Of a stretch of 64,000 bases of DNA, positions 9,308 through 15,827 are shown in pieces. The notes under the pieces were generated by a model, which saw only the letters and a list, made by a program, of their open reading frames with translations, was not told the DNA's origin and ran no database searches. Location: NCBI RefSeq assembly GCF_016900095.1, contig NZ_JACJJP010000011.1, forward strand, positions 30,722-94,721, read 5' to 3'. The position numbers and the translations under genes are program-made. Source of the DNA: Gemmiger formicilis (GTDB lineage: Bacteria > Bacillota > Clostridia > Oscillospirales > Ruminococcaceae). The number at the start of each line of letters is the position of its first letter. Positions within the stretch are counted from its first letter, which is position 1.

Positions 9308-9679
9308 TCACTGTGCGTTCTTGGCCCGGCAGGCAGGGCACAGATAATGGATGGTCAGCTGGTAGCTGCGCACCTCGGTGCCGATGGCGCTCTCGATCTC
9401 CTTGACCAGGCCAACCACCGGAATATCCTGCAGGTCCCCGCACCCGTCACAATACAAATGGCCGTGGGGGGCCGAGGTCTTGTCGTACCGGTCGGGGCCC
9501 TGGGGCATTTCCAGCCGGGCAATCTCCCGGGCCTGCTCCATCAGCTTCAGATTGCGGTATACGGTGCCGCGGGCGATGTTGGGCATCTGCTGGCGGGCCT
9601 GGGCGAAGATCTCGTCGGCCGTCATGTGGCGGGGACTTTGGCGCATCAGGTCCAAAATCAGGCGTTTTTGACGTGTCAT
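9308..9679 (-). CDS. Fur-family regulator, PerR-like
   Basis: 123-residue Fur-family repressor: winged helix (MTRQKRLILDLMRQSPRHMT, then ADEIFAQARQ and ARGTVYRNLKLMEQ) plus a dimer domain with metal ligands HGHLYCDGC and CPAC near the end. The two CxxC pairs form the structural zinc site. Whether it senses peroxide (PerR) or iron (Fur) cannot be fixed by eye; the adjacent divergent rubrerythrin gene favours PerR. ATG 9679 was chosen because AGAAAGGA lies ten bases upstream; the longer frame to 9700 has no site. A palindrome at 9709-9725 in its promoter suggests autoregulation. Confidence 0.88.
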   Translation of the reverse strand: MTRQKRLILDLMRQSPRHMTADEIFAQARQQMPNIARGTVYRNLKLMEQAREIARLEMPQGPDRYDKTSAPHGHLYCDGCGDLQDIPVVGLVKEIESAIGTEVRSYQLTIHYLCPACRAKNAQ

Positions 9680-9708
9680 GAAAGTCCCGTCCTTTCTCAT
9701 TGGTTTGA

Positions 9709-9725
9709 ATACAATAAGATTGTAT
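9709..9725. promoter_or_regulatory. Palindrome in the Fur/PerR-like gene promoter
   Basis: Perfect inverted repeat ATACAAT-3-ATTGTAT, 30 bases upstream of the regulator's start. It includes a possible minus-strand -10 box (TACAAT). A Fur-family autoregulatory operator is likely, though the 3-base centre differs from the classical 7-1-7 PerR box. Confidence 0.55.
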
Positions 9726-9827
9726 CCTATAAATACTGTATTCTATCCGGGGCTTCTTGTCAATGCGGTTTTGATGTGTTTGAGCATTTTTCACAATTTT
9801 ATATACGAAAAAACGGCGAAAACGGGC

Positions 9828-9856
9828 TTGACATCCACCGCCGGAACCGGTATACT
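9828..9856 (+). promoter_or_regulatory. Promoter of rubrerythrin gene
   Basis: TTGACA (9828-9833) and TATACT (9851-9856) with a 17-base spacer: a near-consensus, strong promoter. It would need repression, which fits the palindrome just downstream. Confidence 0.85.
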
Positions 9857-9860
9857 CTAG

Positions 9861-9877
9861 TTAAGACAAAGTCTTAA
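9861..9877. promoter_or_regulatory. Operator-like palindrome at rubrerythrin transcription start
   Basis: Perfect inverted repeat TTAAGAC-3-GTCTTAA four bases after the -10 box. Its position would block transcription when bound. The half-site differs from that at 9709-9725, so the same regulator need not bind both. Confidence 0.6.
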
Positions 9878-9925
9878 ACGTTTATTCAAAATAAATCTAC
9901 ACCGACAAAAAGGAGAGATACGATT

Positions 9926-10468
9926 ATGGAACTCAAAGGCAGCAAGACCGAAAAGAACCTGTGGGAAGCTTTCGCCGGTGAAAGCCAGGCCCGCAACAAA
10001 TACACCTACTTTGCCTCCAAGGCCAAGAAGGAAGGCTACGAGCAGATCTCGGCCATCTTCACCGAGACTGCCAACAATGAGAAGGAGCATGCCAAGATCT
10101 GGTTTAAGCTCCTGATGGAAAACGGGGAAATCCCTGATACCCTGACCTGCCTGAAGATGGCTGCCCAGGGCGAGAACGAGGAGCACACCTCCATGTATCC
10201 CCGCATGGCCGCCGAAGCCAAGGAGGAAGGCTTTGACCAGATTTCCGCCCTGTTCAGCATGGTGGCGGGCATCGAGAAGGAGCACGAGGAGCGCTACAAG
10301 GCCCTGGCCGCCAACATCGAAGCCGGCAAGGTCTTTGCCCGCGAGACCGAGCAGGTCTGGCAGTGCCGCAACTGCGGTTTCATCTACATCGGCACCCACG
10401 CCCCCGTCAAGTGCCCGGTGTGCGCTCATCCCCAGGCTTACTTTGAACTGAAGTCCAAGAACTTCTGA
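9926..10468 (+). CDS. rbr: Rubrerythrin
   Basis: Non-haem di-iron peroxidase of anaerobes, 180 residues; it reduces hydrogen peroxide in the cytoplasm with electrons from rubredoxin or NADH-linked reductases. The N-terminal four-helix domain (about 1-140) carries the di-iron ligands in AGESQARNKY (Glu), NNEKEH, NEEHTSM and GIEKEHEERY. The C-terminal rubredoxin-like domain has the two iron-binding CxxC motifs CRNCGF and CPVC (residues about 146-165). The start follows AAAAGGAGAG. Strong promoter, operator-like dyad and divergent Fur/PerR-type gene point to peroxide-responsive control. Confidence 0.96.
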   Translation: MELKGSKTEKNLWEAFAGESQARNKYTYFASKAKKEGYEQISAIFTETANNEKEHAKIWFKLLMENGEIPDTLTCLKMAAQGENEEHTSMYPRMAAEAKEEGFDQISALFSMVAGIEKEHEERYKALAANIEAGKVFARETEQVWQCRNCGFIYIGTHAPVKCPVCAHPQAYFELKSKNF

Positions 10469-10486
10469 TTTTTCCCCAAACAGCAC

Positions 10487-10526
10487 AGCACCCCCGATGC
10501 AAAAAGGCATCGGGGGTGCTTTTTTT
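10487..10526 (+). terminator. Terminator of rbr
   Basis: Perfect 14-pair hairpin (AGCACCCCCGATGC and its complement) with a seven-T run, 18 bases after the rbr stop. Confidence 0.95.
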
Positions 10527-10537
10527 GTATCATCGGG

Positions 10538-11311
10538 TCAGCGGGCGGCCTGCTCCAGCCAGCTGCGCAGATGGGTGCGCATGGCGGCAAAGTCCCGGGC
10601 GGTGTCCGGGTTTTCGGTCTCGAAATCCAGCAGCTGCCACAGATATCCCTGGCGGCTCACTTCCCGCCGGCTTTCGGGGTAAACCAGCTCGTACACCAGG
10701 GAAGCGTGCCCCACCACGTTGTCCACCGGGGTGCGCTTCAGGGTGCGCAGCACGGCGTGGTGGGCGTAAAAAGCGTCCAGCACGGCGTGGGTCACGGGGG
10801 CGGTGCGCAGGGCCTCAGTGGTCACGTTGTAGATCTCTTCCAGGGGCGTTTCCACGTTCACCCGCAGAATATCGATCTTGTCCGCGTCACGCAGAATGTT
10901 GCACAGCCGCAGGGTGTCCGGGTCTAGGCCTTCGGGCAGGCGGTAGGCGCTGTGCCACCGCACCGCCGTGCGCAGGGGCCCGTCAGCGGAAGCGTCGTCC
11001 AGGTAATCCCGGATATGCCCCTGGACAAACAGCACTTCCTCGCTGCAGGCGGCGTGGTCGATGGACTTGGCATCCTCAAAGGTGCCGTACCGGCGCAGCT
11101 GTTCAAACCGGCCCACGTCGTGCAGCAGCCCGGCCAGCCAGGCCAGGTCGGTGTCCGCCTCGGACAGCGAAAGGCTGCGGGCAATCTGCTCACACAGGGC
11201 GGCCACCCGATAGGTGTGCTCGATTTTCAGGCGCACTTTGGGGTCGGTGGGGTCATAGGCCCGGGTATATTCGGCAAACGCGCGGCGGGCACGGTCGCGG
11301 TCCAGCGTCAT
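10538..11311 (-). CDS. HD-domain phosphohydrolase
   Basis: 257-residue soluble protein of the HD superfamily of metal-dependent phosphohydrolases. The metal motif is present: His of IEHTYRV (about residue 31), the HD pair in AGLLHDVGRFEQ (about 64-65), His of SIDHAACSEEVL, then RWHS and the late Asp in ILRDADKIDILR. The substrate may be a nucleotide or dinucleotide but cannot be deduced. The start is ATG 11311, ten bases after AAAGGA; an in-frame GTG at 11320 is too close to that site. It is a single gene, convergent with rbr and divergent from a TetR-family regulator. Confidence 0.88.
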   Translation of the reverse strand: MTLDRDRARRAFAEYTRAYDPTDPKVRLKIEHTYRVAALCEQIARSLSLSEADTDLAWLAGLLHDVGRFEQLRRYGTFEDAKSIDHAACSEEVLFVQGHIRDYLDDASADGPLRTAVRWHSAYRLPEGLDPDTLRLCNILRDADKIDILRVNVETPLEEIYNVTTEALRTAPVTHAVLDAFYAHHAVLRTLKRTPVDNVVGHASLVYELVYPESRREVSRQGYLWQLLDFETENPDTARDFAAMRTHLRSWLEQAAR

Positions 11312-11348
11312 GGGGGACACATCCTTTCCGGAATAAGGGACTTTTTAC

Positions 11349-11377
11349 ATTATAACACTGCCGCGGCGGAATGAAAA
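11349..11377 (-). promoter_or_regulatory. Promoter of HD-domain gene
   Basis: TTTTCA (11372-11377) and TATAAT (11349-11354), 17 bases apart; consensus -10, weak -35. Confidence 0.6.
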
Positions 11378-11443
11378 GCCGTCTGCAATGCACAAAAACG
11401 GAAATACTGCATATCCTTTTTTGAACAAATTGCCCGTTTTTCC

Positions 11444-11472
11444 TTGACAAATGCCGCCCGCACCACTAGTAT
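11444..11472 (+). promoter_or_regulatory. Promoter of tetR-family gene at 11518
   Basis: TTGACA (11444-11449) and TAGTAT (11467-11472), 17-base spacer. Confidence 0.7.
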
Positions 11473-11517
11473 AAAAGTAGGAAGTCGCGCCAATACCGCG
11501 AGAAAGGGAGCAATACA

Positions 11518-12096
11518 ATGAACAGCAAAGGCGAAGCCAACCGCAGCGTTCGGGCCACCCGTCGGCGTTTGTGTGATGCGTTGGTGTCTTTGCTGGTGCA
11601 GAAACCGGTACGGGACATCACGGTCCGTGAACTCACCCGCCTGGCCCGCGTCAGCCGCGGCACCTTCTATTTTCATTATCGGGATATTTATGAACTTCTG
11701 GACCGGCTGGAACAGGAACAGGTGGACCAGCTGAACCTGTTTATGGATGCGCTGCTGCCCCGGCTGGACAGCGACACCACCCCTACGGCCCTGCTGGCCC
11801 TGTTTGAGTATCTGGACCAGAACGACGCCATCTGCGCCGCACTGCTGGGCCCCAACGGGGACCCCGCTTTTGTGCAGCGGCTGCAGACGGTCATTTCGGA
11901 GCGGTGTCTGGGGTATATGGCCCCGGACGGCGGCACCGCCCGGCAGCATTACCTGACCTCCTTTGCGGTGCAGGGGTGTTTCGGCGCCATTGCCCTGTGG
12001 CTGCAAAAGAACAAACCGGAATCGGTGGAACAGATGGCCGCCATCACCTGGCAGGGCATCCGCGCCGTGCAGCGCCAAATTGCCGCCGAAGATTGA
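11518..12096 (+). CDS. TetR/AcrR-family transcriptional regulator
   Basis: 192 residues. The N-terminal HTH (about residues 10-55) reads RRRLCDALVSLLVQKPVRDI, TVRELTRLARVSRGTFYFHY and RDIYELLDRLE, the standard TetR pattern with the RGTFYxHY recognition helix. The all-helical C-terminal domain resembles the Firmicute TetR group with a DhaS-like C-terminus (dihydroxyacetone kinase regulator type), but no dha genes are near. The start follows AGAAAGGGAG. The next gene, a PTS EIIA, has its own promoter, so a functional link is only possible. Target unknown. Confidence 0.88.
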   Translation: MNSKGEANRSVRATRRRLCDALVSLLVQKPVRDITVRELTRLARVSRGTFYFHYRDIYELLDRLEQEQVDQLNLFMDALLPRLDSDTTPTALLALFEYLDQNDAICAALLGPNGDPAFVQRLQTVISERCLGYMAPDGGTARQHYLTSFAVQGCFGAIALWLQKNKPESVEQMAAITWQGIRAVQRQIAAED

Positions 12097-12107
12097 CAGA
12101 TTTTTCA

Positions 12108-12136
12108 TTGATTTTACCAAAGGTTTCGTGTAAAAT
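12108..12136 (+). promoter_or_regulatory. Promoter of EIIA gene
   Basis: TTGATT (12108-12113) and TAAAAT (12131-12136), 17-base spacer, starting 12 bases after the regulator's stop. Confidence 0.65.
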
Positions 12137-12188
12137 AGAGGATAAGAACTCGCCCGCCGCGCGGGCCAGCAAAGAAGGAGAGACCATC

Positions 12189-12695
12189 ATGGGATTTTTT
12201 GACATGTTCAAGAAGAAGGAAGCTCCCGTTCCGGCCGGGCCGATCATGGTCGCGGCGGACGCCAAAGGCACCGTTGTCAAGATGGAAGACATTCCCGACG
12301 AAGTGTTCGCACAGGGCATTCTGGGCCAGTGCTGCGGCATTGATCCCGCTGTGGGCGAGGTGTACGCCCCCATCGACGGCGAGATCACCCAGGCGCCCGA
12401 CACCCTGCACGCTCTGGGCATCCAGGGCGCCGGCGGCGTGGAAGTGCTGATTCACGTGGGCGTGGACACCGTGGAGATGAAGGGCGACGGTTTTGCCGCC
12501 AAGGTCAAGATGGGCGACAAGATCAAGAAGGGCCAGCTGCTGCTGACCATGGATCTGGACAAGATCAAGGCTGCCGGCCATCCCGCCGTTGTCATCACCG
12601 TCATCACCAACACCGACGACTTTGCCAGCGTGGATCTGGTGGCTTCCGGCGATGTGGAGCCGGGCGCCGACATGCTCAAGGTGACCAAGGGCTGA
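12189..12695 (+). CDS. Stand-alone PTS EIIA component, glucose (Crr) type
   Basis: 168-residue soluble phosphocarrier of the glucose-type EIIA family. It takes phosphate from HPr and passes it to an EIIB/EIIC permease, and may also have regulatory roles. The beta-sheet domain includes GEVYAPIDGEI, the first active-site His in LHALGIQG and the phosphorylated His in VLIHVGVDTVEMKGDGF (about residue 90), with the late pattern AGHPAVVITVITN. The start follows AGAAGGAGAG. No EIIB or EIIC domain is present here, so it must serve a permease elsewhere or act as a regulator. Length and residues are intact. Confidence 0.94.
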   Translation: MGFFDMFKKKEAPVPAGPIMVAADAKGTVVKMEDIPDEVFAQGILGQCCGIDPAVGEVYAPIDGEITQAPDTLHALGIQGAGGVEVLIHVGVDTVEMKGDGFAAKVKMGDKIKKGQLLLTMDLDKIKAAGHPAVVITVITNTDDFASVDLVASGDVEPGADMLKVTKG

Positions 12696-12729
12696 AAATT
12701 GTACACAACCCTTCCGGCAGGGAAGGGCA

Positions 12730-12757
12730 GGGGCGCCGCGGCGCCCCTTTTCTTTTT
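12730..12757 (+). terminator. Terminator of EIIA gene
   Basis: Eight-pair GC stem (GGGGCGCC and GGCGCCCC, tight 2-base loop) followed by a T-rich run. Confidence 0.85.
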
Positions 12758-12813
12758 GGGGGCGGTATGCTACAATGGTCCCGGAAGATCACAGATAAAG
12801 GATGGTTGAAAGT

Positions 12814-13395
12814 ATGAGTGCGATCCTGGCAGTGTGCGGTGAGGCTTTCTGCGCCATGGTCAGCGACGGCCGCATGGTGGAAGAGCCCATCAGGGACGGC
12901 AAGCCCAAGGTCATCACCAATGACCTGCCCAAGCTGCGTAAAGTGAACAAGAACATTCTGGTGGGGTTTGCGGGCGACACCCTGGCCGCCGTGCAGATCA
13001 TCAACGCCCTGGATGAGTACGATACCCGCTACATCACCCTGGAAAAAGCGGTGCGCGTTCTGGCTGAAAAGGCCCGCACCATGGAGATCCAGCCGGTGGG
13101 GGTGCGGATCCTGGTGGGCGGCCGGGGCCGCAAGGGGGACTTTCTGCTCACCAGCCTGGGCAGCGACCAGAACTTTGAGCCCCAGACCCAGCCCGCCCGG
13201 CAGGGCGCCTACCTCATCGAGGGCGCCTGCTCCCACACCGACATCGGTCCCTACCTGGAAGAGAAGGTCAAGCCCGAAGCCGCCGGCTGGAAGAGCCTGG
13301 ACGATGTGGCCAAGACCCTGGATGGCTGCATTGCCGCCATTGCCGAGACAGACAAGACGGTGAACACCACCTATTACCGTGAAATCGTACTGTAA
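12814..13395 (+). CDS. Small proteasome-like (HslV/ClpQ-type) Ntn hydrolase with N-terminal Ser
   Basis: 193 residues. Alignment by eye to HslV places Ser2 (Ser1 after Met removal) at the nucleophile, Asp18 at the conserved Asp17 (MVSDGR), Lys40 at Lys33 (LPKLRKV) and the following strand-turn NILVGFAGDT at HslV's KVIAGFAGGT. This is the Ntn beta-subunit fold, with Ser rather than Thr, as known for Bacillus CodW/ClpQ. The ATG at 12802 overlaps the ribosome site AAAGGA; the ATG at 12814, eleven bases after it, is therefore the real start and exposes Ser. There is no HslU/ClpY next to it. Its stop overlaps the ribosome site of the transglutaminase-like gene, so the two are coupled. A TACAAT box lies at about 12770. 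Peptidase activity is inferred. Confidence 0.7.
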   Translation: MSAILAVCGEAFCAMVSDGRMVEEPIRDGKPKVITNDLPKLRKVNKNILVGFAGDTLAAVQIINALDEYDTRYITLEKAVRVLAEKARTMEIQPVGVRILVGGRGRKGDFLLTSLGSDQNFEPQTQPARQGAYLIEGACSHTDIGPYLEEKVKPEAAGWKSLDDVAKTLDGCIAAIAETDKTVNTTYYREIVL

Positions 13396-13408
13396 GGAGG
13401 CTTTTTCC

Positions 13409-14755
13409 ATGGATCGCAACGCGGTCTTTGCCGACCTTTCGGCCGGCGTGCCTGCCGATGTGCAGCGGCTGTACATGGCGGGGTATTTTGCCGCCGCCAA
13501 CGCCCGTATCGATCAACTGCTGGCCCAGGACCGCCTGCCTCACACCGGCAAAAACGCCCTGCTGGCTTTGCGTGAGATCATGCGCCGCATCCCCGACAAC
13601 TATACCCTGGACCGGGAGGCCGCCATCGCCCTGGTGCAGAAGGAAATCCCCGATTTCACCCCGGCGGAATTCGACGCCCTGGTGGCGGACGACCGGGTGG
13701 ACTGGCGCTACATCGAAGGCAAGCCCTATTATCTGGACCGCTTTCTGGAAGCGCTTCGCCTCTACCCGGACATGATCGCCCGGGGCCTGACCCCCGACCC
13801 GGCCTCCGGCGTGCGGGGCAAGGTCATGGCCGCCATGAAGGAGCGGGGCCATCTTTCGGCCACCATCACCCTGCGGGCGTCGGTGGGGCCGGACCATCCC
13901 GCCGACCCCGACGCCGAGCTGCGGGCCTGGCTGCCCATTCCGGCGGCCTGCGAACAGCAGAGCGAAATCGAGATTCTGGACGCTACCCCCGGCACCGAGT
14001 TTGCCCACAGCGATGCCGAACAGCGCACCGCCTACTGGTGCGGCCGGGCAGGGAACGGCCCCTTCACCGTGACCTACCGCTACCACATCCGGGCGGACTA
14101 CCGGGACATGGACACCCTGACCCCGGACGAGGTGCAGCCCACCTTCTGCACCGGGGAACAGGCCCCCCACATTGTCTTTACTCCCTGGCTGCGAGGGTTG
14201 TGCACCGAGATCACCGAAGGCTGCCACGGTCCGGTGGAAAAGGCCCGGGCCATCTACGATTACGTCACCACCCACACCAACTACCGCTACCAGCCGGCTT
14301 ACGCCTGCCTGGAATCCATCGCCGACAACTGCGCCAAGTCCGGCTGGGGGGACTGTGGGGTCATGGCCCTGCTGTTCATCACCCTGTGCCGCATCGCCGG
14401 CATCCCGGCCCGGTGGCAGAGCGGGCTGTACGTCACCCCCCAGGGGGCGTCCAGCCACGACTGGGCCCAGTTCTACATTGCCCCCTACGGCTGGCTGTGG
14501 GCGGACTGCTCCTTCGGCTCCGGCGCCCATCGCCGGGGGGACGAGGAGCGCCGCCGGTTCTATTTCGGCAACCTGGACCCCCTGCGCATGGTGGCCAACC
14601 GGGAGTTTTACGCCCAGCTCACCCCGCCGGATGAGGAGTGGCGCAACGACCCCTACGACAACCAGGCCGGGGAAGCCGTGCTGAACGGGCAGCCTCTGCA
14701 TGGAGACGCGCTGAACTACCGGCGAGAGGTTCTGTCCTTTGAGATGGAAGAATAA
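13409..14755 (+). CDS. Transglutaminase-like cysteine protease-fold protein
   Basis: 448 residues, probably cytoplasmic (no signal peptide or membrane segment). An N-terminal helical region of about 150 residues and a beta-rich region (150-270) precede a transglutaminase-like core. The core has Cys in WGDCGVMALLF (about 314), His in GASSHDWAQFYI (about 350) and Asp in WLWADCSFGSG (about 366), the full Cys-His-Asp triad. Such domains act as peptidases or cross-link/hydrolyse amide bonds. The start has AAGGAGG eight bases upstream, overlapping the preceding Ntn hydrolase stop. Bacterial Anbu peptidases are also found beside transglutaminase-like genes, which makes the pair notable. Exact function unknown. 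Confidence 0.85.
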   Translation: MDRNAVFADLSAGVPADVQRLYMAGYFAAANARIDQLLAQDRLPHTGKNALLALREIMRRIPDNYTLDREAAIALVQKEIPDFTPAEFDALVADDRVDWRYIEGKPYYLDRFLEALRLYPDMIARGLTPDPASGVRGKVMAAMKERGHLSATITLRASVGPDHPADPDAELRAWLPIPAACEQQSEIEILDATPGTEFAHSDAEQRTAYWCGRAGNGPFTVTYRYHIRADYRDMDTLTPDEVQPTFCTGEQAPHIVFTPWLRGLCTEITEGCHGPVEKARAIYDYVTTHTNYRYQPAYACLESIADNCAKSGWGDCGVMALLFITLCRIAGIPARWQSGLYVTPQGASSHDWAQFYIAPYGWLWADCSFGSGAHRRGDEERRRFYFGNLDPLRMVANREFYAQLTPPDEEWRNDPYDNQAGEAVLNGQPLHGDALNYRREVLSFEMEE

Positions 14756-14809
14756 ATAAGGTATCCTGTATTCATTTCTGAATATCTACATAAAAAAGGA
14801 GACTGTATC

Positions 14810-15448
14810 ATGAAAATCGCACTGATCAACGAAAACAGCCAGGCCGCCAAGAACGCCCTGATCGAAGCCAGCCTGCGCAAGGTTGTGGAGCCCATGGGTC
14901 ATGAGGTGGTCAACTACGGCATGTACACCGCCGAGGACAACGCCCAGCTGACCTACGTGCAGAACGGCATTCTGGCCGCCGTGCTGCTGAACTCCGGCGC
15001 AGCCGACTATGTCATCACCGGCTGCGGCACCGGCGAGGGCGCCATGCTGGCCCTGAACAGCTTCCCCGGCGTCATCTGCGGCCATGTGGAGGACCCCGTG
15101 GACGCCTACACCTTCGCCCATGTGAACGACGGCAACGCTGTGGCCATGCCCTTTGCCAAGGGCTTCGGCTGGGGCGGCGAGCTCAACCTGGAATACTGCT
15201 TCGAAAAGCTGTTCGGCTTCGGCCACGGCCAGGGCTACCCGAAAGAGCGCGTGGTGCCCGAGCAGCGCAACAAGAAGATTCTGGACGGCGTGCGCGCCGT
15301 GGCTTTCCGCGACCTGTGCGACATCCTGAAGGAGCTGGACCGCGACCTGGTCAAGGGCGCCTTTGCCGGTGAGCACTTCGCCGAGTACTTCTTCCCCGCC
15401 TGCAAGGACGAGAAGATCGCCGCCTGCGTCAAGGAACTGATGGCCTGA
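14810..15448 (+). CDS. RpiB/LacA/LacB-family sugar-phosphate isomerase
   Basis: 212 residues. The N-terminal 140 residues show the RpiB/LacAB fold: MKIALINENSQ start, the phosphate/anion loop region, YVITGCGTGEG with the Cys used as base in this family (residues about 67-72), and FAHVNDGNAVAMPF. A C-terminal extension of about 60 residues (from YPKERVVPEQRNKKILD) is longer than typical RpiB (about 150). The reaction may be ribose-5-phosphate/ribulose-5-phosphate or another aldose-ketose phosphate pair. The start follows AAAAAGGAGA. It lies 54 bases after the transglutaminase-like gene with no terminator between, so it could be the third gene of that operon. Confidence 0.85.
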   Translation: MKIALINENSQAAKNALIEASLRKVVEPMGHEVVNYGMYTAEDNAQLTYVQNGILAAVLLNSGAADYVITGCGTGEGAMLALNSFPGVICGHVEDPVDAYTFAHVNDGNAVAMPFAKGFGWGGELNLEYCFEKLFGFGHGQGYPKERVVPEQRNKKILDGVRAVAFRDLCDILKELDRDLVKGAFAGEHFAEYFFPACKDEKIAACVKELMA

Positions 15449-15491
15449 TTCTTCCTCCAAACGGCAGACAATCTCAGAATGGTCAATGGGT

Positions 15492-15518
15492 CGGGCAGCC
15501 TTCGGGCTGCCCGATTTT
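15492..15518 (+). terminator. Terminator after RpiB/LacAB gene
   Basis: Nine-pair stem (CGGGCAGCC and GGCTGCCCG, loop TTCG) followed by a short T run, 44 bases after the stop. Confidence 0.85.
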
Positions 15519-15555
15519 GTTTGCCCGGGCGTGAAAATTTTCTTGCCGGGCGGGG

Positions 15556-15584
15556 TTGACTTGGCCGCTCCGACATGGTAGAGT
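15556..15584 (+). promoter_or_regulatory. Promoter of mgtE and its leader
   Basis: TTGACT (15556-15561) and TAGAGT (15579-15584), 17-base spacer. Transcription from here gives an untranslated leader of about 237 bases before mgtE. Confidence 0.75.
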
Positions 15585-15590
15585 TATGAT

Positions 15591-15827
15591 GCCCGGGGCC
15601 AGGCCCCGAATTTTGCAACGAAAGGACGGTGGTTGACGAATGGAACTTCCCGGTAGTCCTGTGAACCGATGTGAATACCAGTCGGCAGCCGCCGTTTCGG
15701 AACAGTTCGGCGGGGCAAGGGCGCGGTTTTGACCAAGCGCACCTTTGCCCCACCGGGCTTGGCCACGCATTGCGTTGGCTGAATTCTACCGAACTGCAGG
15801 CTGCCGCCGAAAGGAGGCAGCTTTTTT
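15591..15827 (+). promoter_or_regulatory. Structured mgtE leader, candidate riboswitch/attenuator of unrecognised class
   Basis: The last element is a stem GCTGCC/GGCAGC (15800-15805 with 15816-15821) followed by six T directly before the ATG, with the AAAGGAG ribosome site in its loop. It can act as terminator or as ribosome-site mask. Competing long-range pairings exist: 15683-15690 (CGGCAGCC) with 15799-15806, 15703-15710 (CAGTTCGG) with 15789-15796, and alternatively 15689-15694 with 15708-15713. A roughly 15-pair hairpin (arms starting GGGGCAAGG and ending CCTTTGCCCC) lies around 15712-15755. I did not recognise the conserved cores of the M-box, yybP-ykoY, cobalamin, fluoride or ydaO classes. 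Mg2+ is the likely signal given the gene, but this is inference. Confidence 0.7.

Noticed and set aside
12802..12813. Earlier ATG as start of the Ntn hydrolase gene
   Set aside because: It overlaps the AAAGGA ribosome site itself; the second ATG at 12814 has normal spacing and aligns the mature N-terminus with HslV.
15591..15827. M-box (ykoK), yybP-ykoY or cobalamin riboswitch in the mgtE leader
   Set aside because: I compared the leader with the conserved core sequences of these classes from memory and found no convincing ordered matches, so it is left as an unclassified structured leader.
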